Assembly: GCA_023396615.1 (NCBI GenBank)
Contig: JAEWVM010000047.1
Span: forward strand, 1 to 41,740
Direction of reading: 5' to 3'
DNA: 41,740 bases
DNA from: Spirochaetota bacterium
GTDB lineage: Bacteria; Spirochaetota; UBA4802; JAFGJZ01
The position numbers and the translations under genes are program-made. Under the pieces are notes generated by a model. It did no database searches. It was given only the letters and a program-made list of their open reading frames with translations, and had not been told where the DNA came from. Positions 8,633 through 16,369 of the stretch are shown here, in pieces (the first letter of the stretch is position 1; each line of letters begins with the position of its first letter).

Positions 8633-9523
8633 GTGGCGGATTTTAAAGAAATAGACAGGTTTAAGCGCTTTTTAAAAGTAGAAAAAGGATTATCGTCAAA
8701 CTCAATTTTCTCGTATACGTATGATTTGAAAAAGTTTAATGCATTTCTTGAAGATTCAAATAAAAATATAATGAGCGCAAGTCAGGATGACATAAAGAAA
8801 TTTTTGTCATTTGAGAAGACAAAGCGAAATAATTCAAGCCGCACACTTGCAAGATCTCTAGCTGCAATCAGACAGTTTTACAATTATGTATCAATAACAC
8901 TTGAAGTTCCTAATCCTACAGAAAAAATAGAAACACCGCAAATACGGAAGTCATTACCTGATTTTTTAAGCACCGAAGAAATAGACCGATTATTCAATTC
9001 TATTTCTGATGATGATCCTTTTGAGTTGCGTGATAAAACAATGTTTGAACTTCTTTACTCCTGCGGCATGAGAATCTCTGAAGCAATTGAAATAAAAATA
9101 ATGGATATTGATTATGAGTCGCGCTTTATAAAACTTACGGGAAAAGGAAACAAAGAAAGAATAGTTCCGATTGGACTTCAGGCCGTAAAAATGATCAAAC
9201 TTTATGTTAAAAAGTCAAGAGGTGAAATTCTAGGAAAAAGAGAAAGCGAATTTCTTTTTATAAGTAAAAAAGGATCAAAGCTTAACCGCAAAAGCGTCTG
9301 GAGACTTCTTAAAGGGTATGTGGACAGAACTAATATCAAAAAGAATATAACTCCGCATACACTTCGTCATTCATTCGCAACTCATTTGATTGAGAATGGT
9401 GCTGATCTTCGCTCTGTTCAGGAACTTCTCGGACATATGGATATATCAACTACTCAGGTTTATACGCATCTTGCAAAGAAAAAACTGCAGGAATTTCACA
9501 GCCAGTTTCATCCAAAGGGATAA
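8633..9523 (+). CDS. Tyrosine recombinase XerC/XerD family
   Basis: At 296 aa it has the normal length for XerC/XerD, which resolve chromosome dimers at dif in concert with FtsK. The N-terminal SAM-like core-binding domain spans about residues 5-90. The catalytic domain holds all active residues: Arg147 in CGMRISEA, Lys171 in GKGNK, His242 and Arg245 in PHTLRHSFATHL, His268 in LLGHMDIST, and the nucleophile Tyr277 in VYTHL. The GTG start follows AAGGAGAT. No att-like repeats or cargo genes surround it, so a housekeeping Xer role is more likely than an integrase. It is not clear which of XerC or XerD it is. Confidence 0.9.
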   Translation: MADFKEIDRFKRFLKVEKGLSSNSIFSYTYDLKKFNAFLEDSNKNIMSASQDDIKKFLSFEKTKRNNSSRTLARSLAAIRQFYNYVSITLEVPNPTEKIETPQIRKSLPDFLSTEEIDRLFNSISDDDPFELRDKTMFELLYSCGMRISEAIEIKIMDIDYESRFIKLTGKGNKERIVPIGLQAVKMIKLYVKKSRGEILGKRESEFLFISKKGSKLNRKSVWRLLKGYVDRTNIKKNITPHTLRHSFATHLIENGADLRSVQELLGHMDISTTQVYTHLAKKKLQEFHSQFHPKG

Positions 9524-9525
9524 TT

Positions 9526-10632
9526 GTGAAGAAATATTTTGCTATAGCTTTTTCTTGTCTAATACTTTCCTGTTCTCCATCCGCTTTGCGCATAAAGCAA
9601 AGCGGAAAATATTCATCATCAGATTATAAAACAATTGATGTCAGAATAATCACGGGAACAGAAAAGATTGATATATTTTCATCAGCGAAACTTAATTCAA
9701 AACCTTTTTCTACAGTTTTAAATTCAAAACGTTCAATTGAAATAAAATCATCAGAAGTAAAGTCCGAGATGTTATTTGAGTCATCCGACGGTATTATCGG
9801 AGTTAACGGTGTGAGGTACCGCGGTTCACTAATCATTAGAAAAATCGCAAATAGAATTGAAGTTTGTAACAGAATATCTCTTGAAGATTATTTGAAAGGT
9901 GTAGTCTCATGTGAAATGAGCGGCAACTGGCATATTGAAGCTCTAAAGGCTCAAGCAGTTGCGGCAAGAACTTATGCCTTATATTTTTTGAATAAAAAAT
10001 CTAATATCAATTATGATCTGGATTGTACAACCAGTTTTCAGGTTTATAAAGGGTATTCTTCAGAAAGTAAGTCGGGCAACACTGCTATTGAAAAAACCTC
10101 AGGTCTGATAATGACTTATGACGGTGAACCAGTGTTGTCTTTTTTTCATTCTACATGCGGAGGGTGGACTTCTGATAATGGCAATGTGTGGTCTGGTAAG
10201 AACCTCCCATATCTTAAAAGAATTAAGTGCGAATATTGTTCTGGTTCTCCAAAATATGAATGGAAAGAAAAGATATCAGCAAGTGAAATAAAGTCATTGC
10301 TTGACAAAAACGGAAAACAAACCGGAAAAATTAAATCTATTAACTTAAAACGTTCTTCTGAAAGAGTTATATCTGTGATTATACGTCATTCGAGCGGTGA
10401 AATAGTACTTAGCGGTAATGAGTTTAGGAGAATGATCGGTGCTGAACGATTGAGATCATTATATTTTACAACAAGTCTCAGTGGAAAAAATATAGTTTTT
10501 GACGGAAAGGGCTGGGGTCATGGTGTAGGAATGTGTCAGTATGGAGCCAAAAGACTAGCGGAAAATGGAAAGGATTATTCATTTATTTTGAAATATTATT
10601 ACTCTGGTGTTAATATTAAAAAGGGGTACTGA
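9526..10632 (+). CDS. SpoIID/LytB-domain lipoprotein, probable peptidoglycan lytic transglycosylase
   Basis: The protein is 368 aa with a lipoprotein signal (LILSC, Cys16), so it is probably anchored to a membrane facing the periplasm. The SpoIID domain is clear: ISLEDYLKGVVSCEMSGNW with catalytic-type Glu130, EALKAQAVAARTYA, FHSTCGGWTSDN, and the C-terminal WGHGVGMCQYGA. SpoIID of Bacillus cleaves glycan strands that lack stem peptides. Outside spore-formers the family acts in cell-wall remodelling, which fits the amidase encoded at 30031-31377. The GTG start at 9526 comes 2 bases after the Xer stop with AAAGGGA upstream, so the two are co-transcribed. Confidence 0.88.
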   Translation: MKKYFAIAFSCLILSCSPSALRIKQSGKYSSSDYKTIDVRIITGTEKIDIFSSAKLNSKPFSTVLNSKRSIEIKSSEVKSEMLFESSDGIIGVNGVRYRGSLIIRKIANRIEVCNRISLEDYLKGVVSCEMSGNWHIEALKAQAVAARTYALYFLNKKSNINYDLDCTTSFQVYKGYSSESKSGNTAIEKTSGLIMTYDGEPVLSFFHSTCGGWTSDNGNVWSGKNLPYLKRIKCEYCSGSPKYEWKEKISASEIKSLLDKNGKQTGKIKSINLKRSSERVISVIIRHSSGEIVLSGNEFRRMIGAERLRSLYFTTSLSGKNIVFDGKGWGHGVGMCQYGAKRLAENGKDYSFILKYYYSGVNIKKGY

Positions 10633-10651
10633 GTGATTGGGCGAAAATGAC

Positions 10652-10679
10652 TTGACGTAATAAATATTGATATTATGAT
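10652..10679 (+). promoter_or_regulatory. Putative promoter of STAS-pth operon
   Basis: TTGACG (10652-10657), 16 bases, then TATGAT (10674-10679), 18 bases before the STAS ATG. The predicted leader is therefore very short. Confidence 0.5.
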
Positions 10680-10697
10680 AAATTACGGATTGATATT

Positions 10698-11033
10698 ATG
10701 AATATTGAAAGTGCAGACAAAGGAACTTATGCGGTTGTTACTTTTGCGGGATCTCTTTCTAATGAGTTTACCGAGGGTGCACATAAGGAAATTAAGAAGT
10801 ATCTTAATTTGAAAAGTAAAGATATTATAATTGATATGCGTGATGTTTCTTTTCTCTGCAGTGCCGCTCTTGGTCTTTTATTTTCCTGTATGAATGAAGC
10901 CAATGACAATAGAACAAAATTCGTTGTCAGCGGTTTACGTGAAGATATACGGGAATTGTTTGTTATTACTGGTGTCGATCGGCATCTAACAATTTATGAC
11001 TCGATAGAAGAAGCCGAGAATAATATTATTTAA
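10698..11033 (+). CDS. STAS-domain protein (anti-sigma factor antagonist-like) with altered phosphosite
   Basis: This is a 111 aa single STAS domain: IIIDMRDVSFLCSAALGLLFS followed by FVVSGLREDIRELFVITGVDR. Proteins of this type (SpoIIAA, RsbV) bind anti-sigma kinases and are switched off by Ser phosphorylation in a DSSG loop. Here the loop reads Cys54-Ser55-Ala56-Ala57, so the Asp and the usual phospho-acceptor Ser are replaced. It may be constitutively active, or it may belong to a non-sigma STAS role such as chemotaxis or lipid asymmetry. The second STAS gene at 39225-39557 keeps DSSA. It overlaps pth by one base (TAATG). Confidence 0.85.
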   Translation: MNIESADKGTYAVVTFAGSLSNEFTEGAHKEIKKYLNLKSKDIIIDMRDVSFLCSAALGLLFSCMNEANDNRTKFVVSGLREDIRELFVITGVDRHLTIYDSIEEAENNII

Positions 11034-11545
11034 TGAAAATAATTGTTTGTCTGGGAAACCCCGGTGTAAAGTATAAATGGAACAGGCATAATGCAGGTTT
11101 TCTCGCAGGAGATTTTCTTGTTTCGGAATTCAATTTGCCTCAACCTAAGAAAAAAGGGAATTTGATCTTTTCTCAATATCAACAGCTTTCAATTATTTTT
11201 CCACAGACATTTATGAATTTAAGCGGCGAAGCCGTTATCCCTTTTATGAAAGCTTCAAACTGTGATTTTAATTCCATTATTGTTATACATGATGAACTCG
11301 AAATTTCTTTCGGTGATATCAGATTAAAAGACGGTGGAGGACATAAAGGGCATAATGGAATCCGTTCAATAATGCAGATGGGCGGAAGCGGTGAATTTAA
11401 AAGAATTCGATTCGGTATTGGCCGGCCTGATCCTTCAATGTCTGTAGCAGATTATGTCCTCTCTGATTTTAATAAAGACGAAAAAGAAAGTTTTCCATCT
11501 GCAATGAATAAAGTAAAATGCATTATTGAGAATTCCTTTCTATAA
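11033..11545 (+). CDS. pth: Peptidyl-tRNA hydrolase
   Basis: The enzyme cleaves the ester bond of peptidyl-tRNA released from stalled ribosomes, recycling tRNA. It is 170 aa, slightly shorter than the usual 185-195. The active-site set is visible: CLGNPG with Asn9, NRHNAGF with His19, TFMNLSG with Asn62, IHDEL with Asp87, and GGGHKGHNGIRSI with Asn108. The C-terminal lid FGIGRPDPSMSVADYVLSDF is present and the tail is short. The start is fixed by the one-base overlap with the STAS gene. Confidence 0.95.
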   Translation: MKIIVCLGNPGVKYKWNRHNAGFLAGDFLVSEFNLPQPKKKGNLIFSQYQQLSIIFPQTFMNLSGEAVIPFMKASNCDFNSIIVIHDELEISFGDIRLKDGGGHKGHNGIRSIMQMGGSGEFKRIRFGIGRPDPSMSVADYVLSDFNKDEKESFPSAMNKVKCIIENSFL

Positions 11546-11550
11546 AAAGC

Positions 11551-11579
11551 TTGATAAAATATAACCTCTGCAATATATG
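11551..11579 (+). promoter_or_regulatory. Putative promoter of the SDR gene
   Basis: TTGATA (11551-11556), 17 bases, TATATG (11574-11579). The predicted transcription start falls inside the palindrome at 11581-11592, which would suit repression. Confidence 0.4.
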
Positions 11580-11580
11580 T

Positions 11581-11592
11581 GAAAACGTTTGC
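11581..11592. promoter_or_regulatory. Putative LacI/GalR-family operator (SDR side)
   Basis: GAAAACGTTTGC differs by one base from the perfect palindrome GCAAACGTTTGC in front of the GH9 operon (14662-14673). The central ACGT with flanking A and T runs and outer TG/CA is the pattern of LacI-family operators. It lies between the -10 and the GGAGGT ribosome site of the SDR gene. Confidence 0.5.
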
Positions 11593-11604
11593 GCGGAGGT
11601 GTTT

Positions 11605-12309
11605 ATGAAATCAGTTTTAATTACAGGTGCTGATAAAGGACTGGGATTATCGCTTGCTGAGAAATTTTCTGATAACGGATATGATGTATATGCTGCACAT
11701 CTCGAAGAAAAACCTGACAGCTTGATCAAACTATCAATGAAAAACAATTCAGTTAGGTTGATTCGTATGGACGTGTCTTCTGATGAATCTGTTTCTGAGG
11801 CTGTAAATGAATTTTCCAGATTAAACTCGTATGGAAGTATTGACATTCTCCTCAACAACGCAGGAGTTCATTTTGACGAATCATATGCTCCACTTGAAAA
11901 TGTTGATTTTGATATTGCCTTGAGAACTCATAATATTAATACACTCGGTCCGCTAAGAATTGTTAAATCGTTTCTTTCATTCTTAAAAAACGGTGATAAA
12001 AAGCTGATATTAAATATTTCATCAGAAGCTGGAAGCTTGTCGGATTGCTGGAGAGAAAAAGAGTTTGATTACTGTATGTCTAAAGCCTCAGTAAATATGC
12101 AGAGCATACTTCTTCAGAACTATTTGAAAAAAGATCGAATTAAGATAATTGCTGTTCATCCCGGATGGATGAGAACAGACATGGGCGGATCTAAAGCTGA
12201 CATTGATTCAAAAGAATCGGCAGACGGAATATTCCACCTTGCGGAAAAAGATTTTGCTCTGAATGATCCGATATATATGGATTACAAAGGCAAGATCATG
12301 CATTGGTAG
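11605..12309 (+). CDS. Short-chain dehydrogenase/reductase (SDR)
   Basis: This is a 234 aa classical SDR, an NAD(P)-dependent oxidoreductase. The nucleotide motif is TGADKGLG (residues 7-14), followed by NNAGVH, the catalytic Ser139/140 in LNISSEAGS, and Tyr156/Lys160 in YCMSK. After the active site, HPGWMRTDMGG is the common SDR lid. An in-frame TTG 54 bases upstream exists, but GGAGGT four bases before ATG 11605 decides the start. The substrate is not evident. Its promoter carries the same palindrome as the GH9-ThuA operon it converges on, which suggests a role in sugar metabolism. Its 3' end overlaps the ThuA gene by 14 bases. Confidence 0.88.
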   Translation: MKSVLITGADKGLGLSLAEKFSDNGYDVYAAHLEEKPDSLIKLSMKNNSVRLIRMDVSSDESVSEAVNEFSRLNSYGSIDILLNNAGVHFDESYAPLENVDFDIALRTHNINTLGPLRIVKSFLSFLKNGDKKLILNISSEAGSLSDCWREKEFDYCMSKASVNMQSILLQNYLKKDRIKIIAVHPGWMRTDMGGSKADIDSKESADGIFHLAEKDFALNDPIYMDYKGKIMHW

Positions 12310-12925
12310 AACACCAGTCTGCTGCATTTCTGATGAGTGTTTGAATATTTTCATTCTCAAATGTTTTTATGTCATGGCCCGGTGCGAGATATGCAATCCG
12401 GCCTTTGCCGGTATCTTTTATCCATAGCGCAGGTGAAGATGTTCCGTCTTCAGATATGCTTTCCATAAGAACTGTGAAAGTATCGAATTCAAAAAAATTG
12501 AACATATAAAGTTCTTCGTTAAGAGAAAAATCATTTATGCCTTCTGTGATGAAATGTTTTTTTGAAATTGCGTAATCAATTTTCTGATAGGGCGGATGAC
12601 CGGTAAATTCCGCACCGATTATTTTACGGAATTCATGATCGCTTTGTAAAGATATGCCATTATGAATAACAAGAAATCCGCCGCCTGACTTGATGTAAGA
12701 CTGGATATTCAGCACAGCCTGACCAGGGATTGTCTTGTCCCACAGATCAAAATAGGATATAGCAGCATCGAAATCTTCAGAATTAAGTTTGTCTAAGTCT
12801 GAAATATCATTAGAAAAAGTAATTTCAAATCCGTCCGACAGGACAGATTTGAAATAGTCTTTAACCGCATCAAGCGGATGATATGTAGCTTCAATATTGC
12901 TTCCGAAAATGAATATTTTTTTCAT
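12296..12925 (-). CDS. ThuA-like (trehalose-utilisation family) protein
   Basis: This is a 209 aa protein of the ThuA-like, class I glutamine-amidotransferase-like fold. Landmarks are FDLWDKTIPGQAV, GGGFLVIHNG, FRKIIGAEFTGHPPYQKIDY, ITEGINDFSLNEELYMF and the C-terminal ALWIKDTGKGRIAYLAPGHD. Family members are linked to disaccharide utilisation, often as sugar-oxidation partners, without a firmly defined reaction. There is no signal peptide, so it is cytoplasmic. The start is ATG 12925, five bases after the GH9 stop; an upstream in-frame start lies inside GH9. It is co-transcribed with GH9. Confidence 0.82.
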   Translation of the reverse strand: MKKIFIFGSNIEATYHPLDAVKDYFKSVLSDGFEITFSNDISDLDKLNSEDFDAAISYFDLWDKTIPGQAVLNIQSYIKSGGGFLVIHNGISLQSDHEFRKIIGAEFTGHPPYQKIDYAISKKHFITEGINDFSLNEELYMFNFFEFDTFTVLMESISEDGTSSPALWIKDTGKGRIAYLAPGHDIKTFENENIQTLIRNAADWCSTNA

Positions 12926-12929
12926 ATAA

Positions 12930-14621
12930 TTATTTTGCCCCAAACTCTGATTCAAGAGCGCCGAGAATAAATGCGACCGGTGCGTTCCAGTTTATTGCTA
13001 TTTCGTTACATGAATAAGCTCCTCCCGCGTCAATATAGCATTTTGCAGGAGAATAATCAAAGTATGATTGACCGTCTTCTCGTCCCTGATTTGCTCCGCC
13101 GGCTATTAATCCGGGTACGGGAGGTTTTACTCCATCTGCTGAGCTGGGTCTGTGATGCGGCTGAATGACAGGATTTGAGCCAAATCCGCCCATAAAACAA
13201 TAGTTTACAGCGTTTCTTCCGAAAATGTAATCCATCATTTCTGATGCCGCGTAGAGATATTTTTTGTCATTTGTCATACGGTATGCGTATATCAGAGATA
13301 TTCCGTAGTTTGCTATATCGGAATTGGATCCCCATCTGAAACGTTTATTGATAGGTATTCTATAAGGATTCTTTTTTATTTCAGATAGAGTATTGTCCGC
13401 AAATGATATTACTGCTTTTTTTGCGTTGTTTTTTACCGTCCCGCTGAATGTATTTTCTATCGCAGCTATTGAATGATATGCTAATACCATAAGGTTTTGC
13501 CATTCCGCAGGTTTTTTTATTCCGTCAGGTTTTATCATGTTTTCAACATGCTTTGCATATTCGTCTTTTCCGGTGGTTATGAAAAGTTCAGTATATGCAG
13601 CGAGGAATTCATCTGAAAAATCCGTATCTTCATAAGGTCCTGAACCATTGGTGTTGTCCGGTTCTTTAATGCTTGGATTTGCTTCAGCCCATTTCACGGC
13701 TGCTTCTGCACGTTTGATGCAGTCCGCTGCATATGCTGAATTATATTCTTTGTATACTCTTCCGGCCTGAGCCATCGATGCGGCAAAATTTAGTGTTGAA
13801 GTTGTTGATTTACCTATAATTATACGTTCAATCTTATCATCTTCGGGCATTACCATCGGCGGCCATTGGTTAGTGGCAACTTTAAAGAATACACCTCCGT
13901 CTGAATCCTGCATGGTTTTAAACCAGTCAAGTTCATATTTGATTTCATCCAGGAGATCGCTTTTTCCGTTTCCGCTTTCCGGAATATTCAGATCATCGCC
14001 TATTGCAGAAGGGTAAAGTTCGTACAGCGAAAGGAGAGTCTGGCATGATATTCCCGCGTTGACAATGTATTTGCCGTAATCACCTGCATCGTACCAGCCG
14101 CCCGGAACGGATTTTCTGCCTTCTTTTCCGACTGTTTTATCAAATTGAAGATTTAAATCTGGATGACCGGCGTTGCGTTTCCAGAGACCTGCATGCTTTT
14201 CTTTGAGAGGTATAGAGCATCTCTGGTAATAGAATGCCTTTACTGAAGCTTTTAGAGTTTCTTTGTTGGCTTCATTGGAAATTTTAAATGGGTATGAATC
14301 ATCAAGCCCCTTAATTTTTATGATATATTCACCTGGTTCTTTAAGATCTGTAAAATTACCGTTTTTAACATTTTCATTGGAGAGATCCCATATTCCGCGT
14401 TTTTCAAGTTTTCCGATGAAAACCTTTTCACCGCCGGTTTTGTGAACTTCAAATGAAGATTCATCGGTTCCGACCGCAACAAAATATTTCGGTGATTCAG
14501 GGTAAAATGCTGTCTGTATTGCCCTAATTGCTTTATCGGAGCTGAGTTTTTTGCTTTTTCCGCATGAAATCAGTAAAAAGAAAGCTGATAGACATAGGAC
14601 CGCAAATTGTATTTTTTTCAT
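12930..14621 (-). CDS. Glycoside hydrolase family 9 lipoprotein (endoglucanase-like)
   Basis: This is a 563 aa secreted lipoprotein: signal MKKIQFAVLCLSAFFLLISC with Cys20. A CelD-type N-terminal Ig-like domain spans about residues 35-118. The alpha6/alpha6 catalytic domain runs from 124 to the end. Catalytic features are GGWYDAGDYGKY with Asp178 and Asp181, QPHHRPSS with His489/His490 and Arg491, and SCNEIAINWNAP with the proton donor Glu540. GH9 enzymes are inverting beta-1,4-glucanases, a few acting on glucosamine or mixed-linkage glucans. No carbohydrate-binding module or dockerin is present. An in-frame ATG 54 bases upstream lies across the putative operator, so ATG 14621 is chosen because it starts the signal peptide and has GGATGG upstream. 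Confidence 0.92.
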   Translation of the reverse strand: MKKIQFAVLCLSAFFLLISCGKSKKLSSDKAIRAIQTAFYPESPKYFVAVGTDESSFEVHKTGGEKVFIGKLEKRGIWDLSNENVKNGNFTDLKEPGEYIIKIKGLDDSYPFKISNEANKETLKASVKAFYYQRCSIPLKEKHAGLWKRNAGHPDLNLQFDKTVGKEGRKSVPGGWYDAGDYGKYIVNAGISCQTLLSLYELYPSAIGDDLNIPESGNGKSDLLDEIKYELDWFKTMQDSDGGVFFKVATNQWPPMVMPEDDKIERIIIGKSTTSTLNFAASMAQAGRVYKEYNSAYAADCIKRAEAAVKWAEANPSIKEPDNTNGSGPYEDTDFSDEFLAAYTELFITTGKDEYAKHVENMIKPDGIKKPAEWQNLMVLAYHSIAAIENTFSGTVKNNAKKAVISFADNTLSEIKKNPYRIPINKRFRWGSNSDIANYGISLIYAYRMTNDKKYLYAASEMMDYIFGRNAVNYCFMGGFGSNPVIQPHHRPSSADGVKPPVPGLIAGGANQGREDGQSYFDYSPAKCYIDAGGAYSCNEIAINWNAPVAFILGALESEFGAK

Positions 14622-14652
14622 AATTGCACCATCCAGTAATTTATGCCAAATT

Positions 14653-14681
14653 ATTCTAATAGCAAACGTTTGCAAGAAAAA
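14653..14681 (-). promoter_or_regulatory. Putative promoter of the GH9-ThuA operon
   Basis: On the minus strand a TAGAAT -10 (plus 14653-14658) has a weak T-rich -35 (plus 14676-14681) seventeen bases upstream. The palindrome GCAAACGTTTGC falls in the spacer, a classical site for repressor occlusion. Confidence 0.4.
14662..14673. promoter_or_regulatory. Putative LacI/GalR-family operator (GH9 side)
   Basis: GCAAACGTTTGC is a perfect 12-bp palindrome with a central ACGT, inside the predicted promoter of GH9-ThuA. A one-mismatch copy precedes the SDR gene at 11581-11592. No LacI-family regulator is encoded in the window. Confidence 0.6.
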
Positions 14682-14710
14682 AATATCATTGGACTTTTTT
14701 TAAAAAATCC

Positions 14711-14739
14711 TTGAAACTTAATGAACTCTAATGTAACAT
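14711..14739 (+). promoter_or_regulatory. Putative promoter of the 62-aa gene
   Basis: TTGAAA (14711-14716), 17 bases, TAACAT (14734-14739), about 40 bases before the small gene's ATG. It is divergent from the GH9 promoter. Confidence 0.4.
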
Positions 14740-14777
14740 AATACGGTAACCATTAAATAAGCTTTTCGGAGGTTGGA

Positions 14778-14966
14778 ATGGATCAGAAGGATGAGTTTTC
14801 TTTGCGGGAAGCGCTTTTGGTTTATGCTCAGGCTAAGATAAAAATAGCCAAAAAATTCCGAAAGGGCATCAGCCGGGAAGATTTTTCTGATTTCGAAAAA
14901 GAGCTCTCCAGAATAGATAAGATCCTGAAAAGATGCGAGAGAAAGATCCAAAAAGAAATTTCATGA
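14778..14966 (+). CDS. Small charged helical protein of unknown function
   Basis: This is a 62 aa protein preceded by a strong CGGAGG ribosome site seven bases before the ATG, which makes it credible despite its size. It is almost entirely charged helix (many Lys, Glu and Arg; no Cys until near the end; no signal), with heptad-like spacing in IDKILKRCERKI. I do not recognise a family. It sits about 100 bases upstream of flgG on the same strand, so it could be co-transcribed with the flagellar genes. Small cytoplasmic flagellar chaperones of similar character exist, but nothing specific identifies it as one. Confidence 0.65.
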   Translation: MDQKDEFSLREALLVYAQAKIKIAKKFRKGISREDFSDFEKELSRIDKILKRCERKIQKEIS

Positions 14967-15004
14967 AACACTCTGATTTCTTAGCGACATAATCAAAAAA
15001 TTGC

Positions 15005-15031
15005 TTAATTTATCTCAAAAAAAACCGAAAT
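15005..15031 (+). promoter_or_regulatory. Possible sigma28-like flagellar promoter
   Basis: TTAA (15005-15008), 15 bases, ACCGAAAT (15024-15031), compared with the FliA consensus TAAA-N15-GCCGATAA: three of four and five of eight matches. It lies 38 bases before the flgG start. This is suggestive only in such AT-rich DNA. Confidence 0.3.
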
Positions 15032-15068
15032 TCAATATGAAAGACTGTATTTTTTGAGAGGTGCCTTT

Positions 15069-15863
15069 ATGATGAGATCACTTTGGACTGCGGCAAGCGG
15101 AATGACTAGCCAGCAGTTTCATATCGATACTATTTCCAATAACCTTGCTAACGTGAATACTTACGGCTTTAAAAAGATGAGAGCCGAATTTGAAGATTTA
15201 ATTTATCAGACTGAACTTATGGCTGGTACTCCAGCGACGGAAATAACTGAAATTCCTACAGGGATTCAGGTAGGTCATGGTGCGCGTGTTTCTGCGACAC
15301 AAAAAATGTTCCAGCAAGGTTCTCTTCAGTCAACTGAGAATAAGACTGATATCGCTCTTGAAGGTGAAGGATTTTTCAAGGTTCTTCTTTATGACGGAAG
15401 TGAAGCGTATACACGCGACGGATCTTTTAAGGTTGACTCTAACCGTCAAATCGTAACTTCTAACGGATATCTTCTTGAGCCTCCTGTTGTTCTTCCTGAA
15501 GATTTTATCATGGACACTTTGAGCATAAGCAAGGACGGAAGAATTTCTGTAAACGTAATCGGAGATGAAGATCCTGTTGAAGTAGGAACGATGGAAATTT
15601 ACCGTTTTGTCAATCCGGCGGGACTTTCAAGCATCGGAAGTAATTTATACAAAACAACTGCCGCAAGCGGTGAAGAAATTCCCGGTCAGCCTGGAATGAA
15701 CGGAATGGCAAAAGTTCATCAGGGTTTTCTTGAAATGAGTAATGTTAAAGTTGTCGAAGAAATGGTTAATATGATTGTTGCCCAGAGAGCCTATGAAACC
15801 AATTCAAAAGCCATTCAGACTTCGGATTCAATGCTTGCGACTGCGATAGGGCTCAAACGCTGA
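15069..15863 (+). CDS. flgG: Flagellar distal rod protein FlgG
   Basis: FlgG forms the distal rod of the flagellar basal body, connecting to the hook through the P and L rings. It is 264 aa, the usual length. The N-terminal MMRSLWTAASGM and NNLANVNTYGFKK are rod/hook family signatures. The central domain contains TDIALEGEGFFKV, and the C-terminal helix NVKVVEEMVNMIVAQRAYETNSKAIQTSDSM is diagnostic. An in-frame TTG at 15054 exists, but AGAGGTG before ATG 15069 and the family N terminus set the start. It leads a five-gene flagellar operon with tight overlaps. Confidence 0.97.
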   Translation: MMRSLWTAASGMTSQQFHIDTISNNLANVNTYGFKKMRAEFEDLIYQTELMAGTPATEITEIPTGIQVGHGARVSATQKMFQQGSLQSTENKTDIALEGEGFFKVLLYDGSEAYTRDGSFKVDSNRQIVTSNGYLLEPPVVLPEDFIMDTLSISKDGRISVNVIGDEDPVEVGTMEIYRFVNPAGLSSIGSNLYKTTAASGEEIPGQPGMNGMAKVHQGFLEMSNVKVVEEMVNMIVAQRAYETNSKAIQTSDSMLATAIGLKR

Positions 15864-16369
15864 TGAAGGCTTTTTATAGATTGAGTATGGTTTTATTGTT
15901 TCTGCCGGTATTTCTTATGGCTGACATTAAGGTTTTTTTGTATCCTAATGCAGTACATGATTCAAGTGCGGTTAAAGTTTCCGACATAGCATTTGTTGAG
16001 GGCGGAAGTGAAGAAAGCGATCATGTCCGTGAAGCCGTCATTGACCGCAAGTATTATTCTGATTCAATAATTGATTTGCGTGAACTTAAAGAAGCTTTAA
16101 AAGACATTTCATCCGAGCCTGTTATAATTTACGGCAGCGGTGTCCGGTTGACTCCAAAGGAAAAAGAAGAAAAACCTCCGCGCGAAATTATTGTTTTTAA
16201 AGGCGATAAGGTTGATGTCGTAGTTAAAAGAAAGGGAATAATTATTGAATTCATGGGTATTGCCCAGAAGGACGCCGCAAGCGGAGACAGGGTAACTGTT
16301 GAACTCGGGAAAAAAGGATATATAAAAGGTATCCTGAGTCCGGATAAGGTCGTGGAGATAGGGATATGA
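15863..16369 (+). CDS. flgA: Flagellar P-ring assembly chaperone FlgA
   Basis: FlgA is a periplasmic chaperone that binds FlgI during P-ring assembly. The protein is 168 aa, short for FlgA. It has a signal peptide (LSMVLLFLPVFLMA) and a C-terminal SAF-type beta domain recognisable by FKGDKVDVVVKRKGIIIEF, GIAQKDAASGDRVTVEL and GYIKGILS. The N-terminal half is poorly conserved. The identity relies on the C-terminal domain and the position between flgG and flgH. It overlaps flgG by one base and flgH by four. Confidence 0.88.
   Translation: MKAFYRLSMVLLFLPVFLMADIKVFLYPNAVHDSSAVKVSDIAFVEGGSEESDHVREAVIDRKYYSDSIIDLRELKEALKDISSEPVIIYGSGVRLTPKEKEEKPPREIIVFKGDKVDVVVKRKGIIIEFMGIAQKDAASGDRVTVELGKKGYIKGILSPDKVVEIGI

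Noticed and set aside
8633..9523. Tyrosine recombinase as a sign of an integrated element next to tRNA genes
   Set aside because: The tRNA genes are almost 5 kb away, no direct repeats or phage genes are seen, and the protein looks like chromosomal XerC/XerD.
9526..10632. SpoIID homologue as evidence of sporulation
   Set aside because: SpoIID/LytB domains occur in many non-sporulating diderms, and no other sporulation gene is present.
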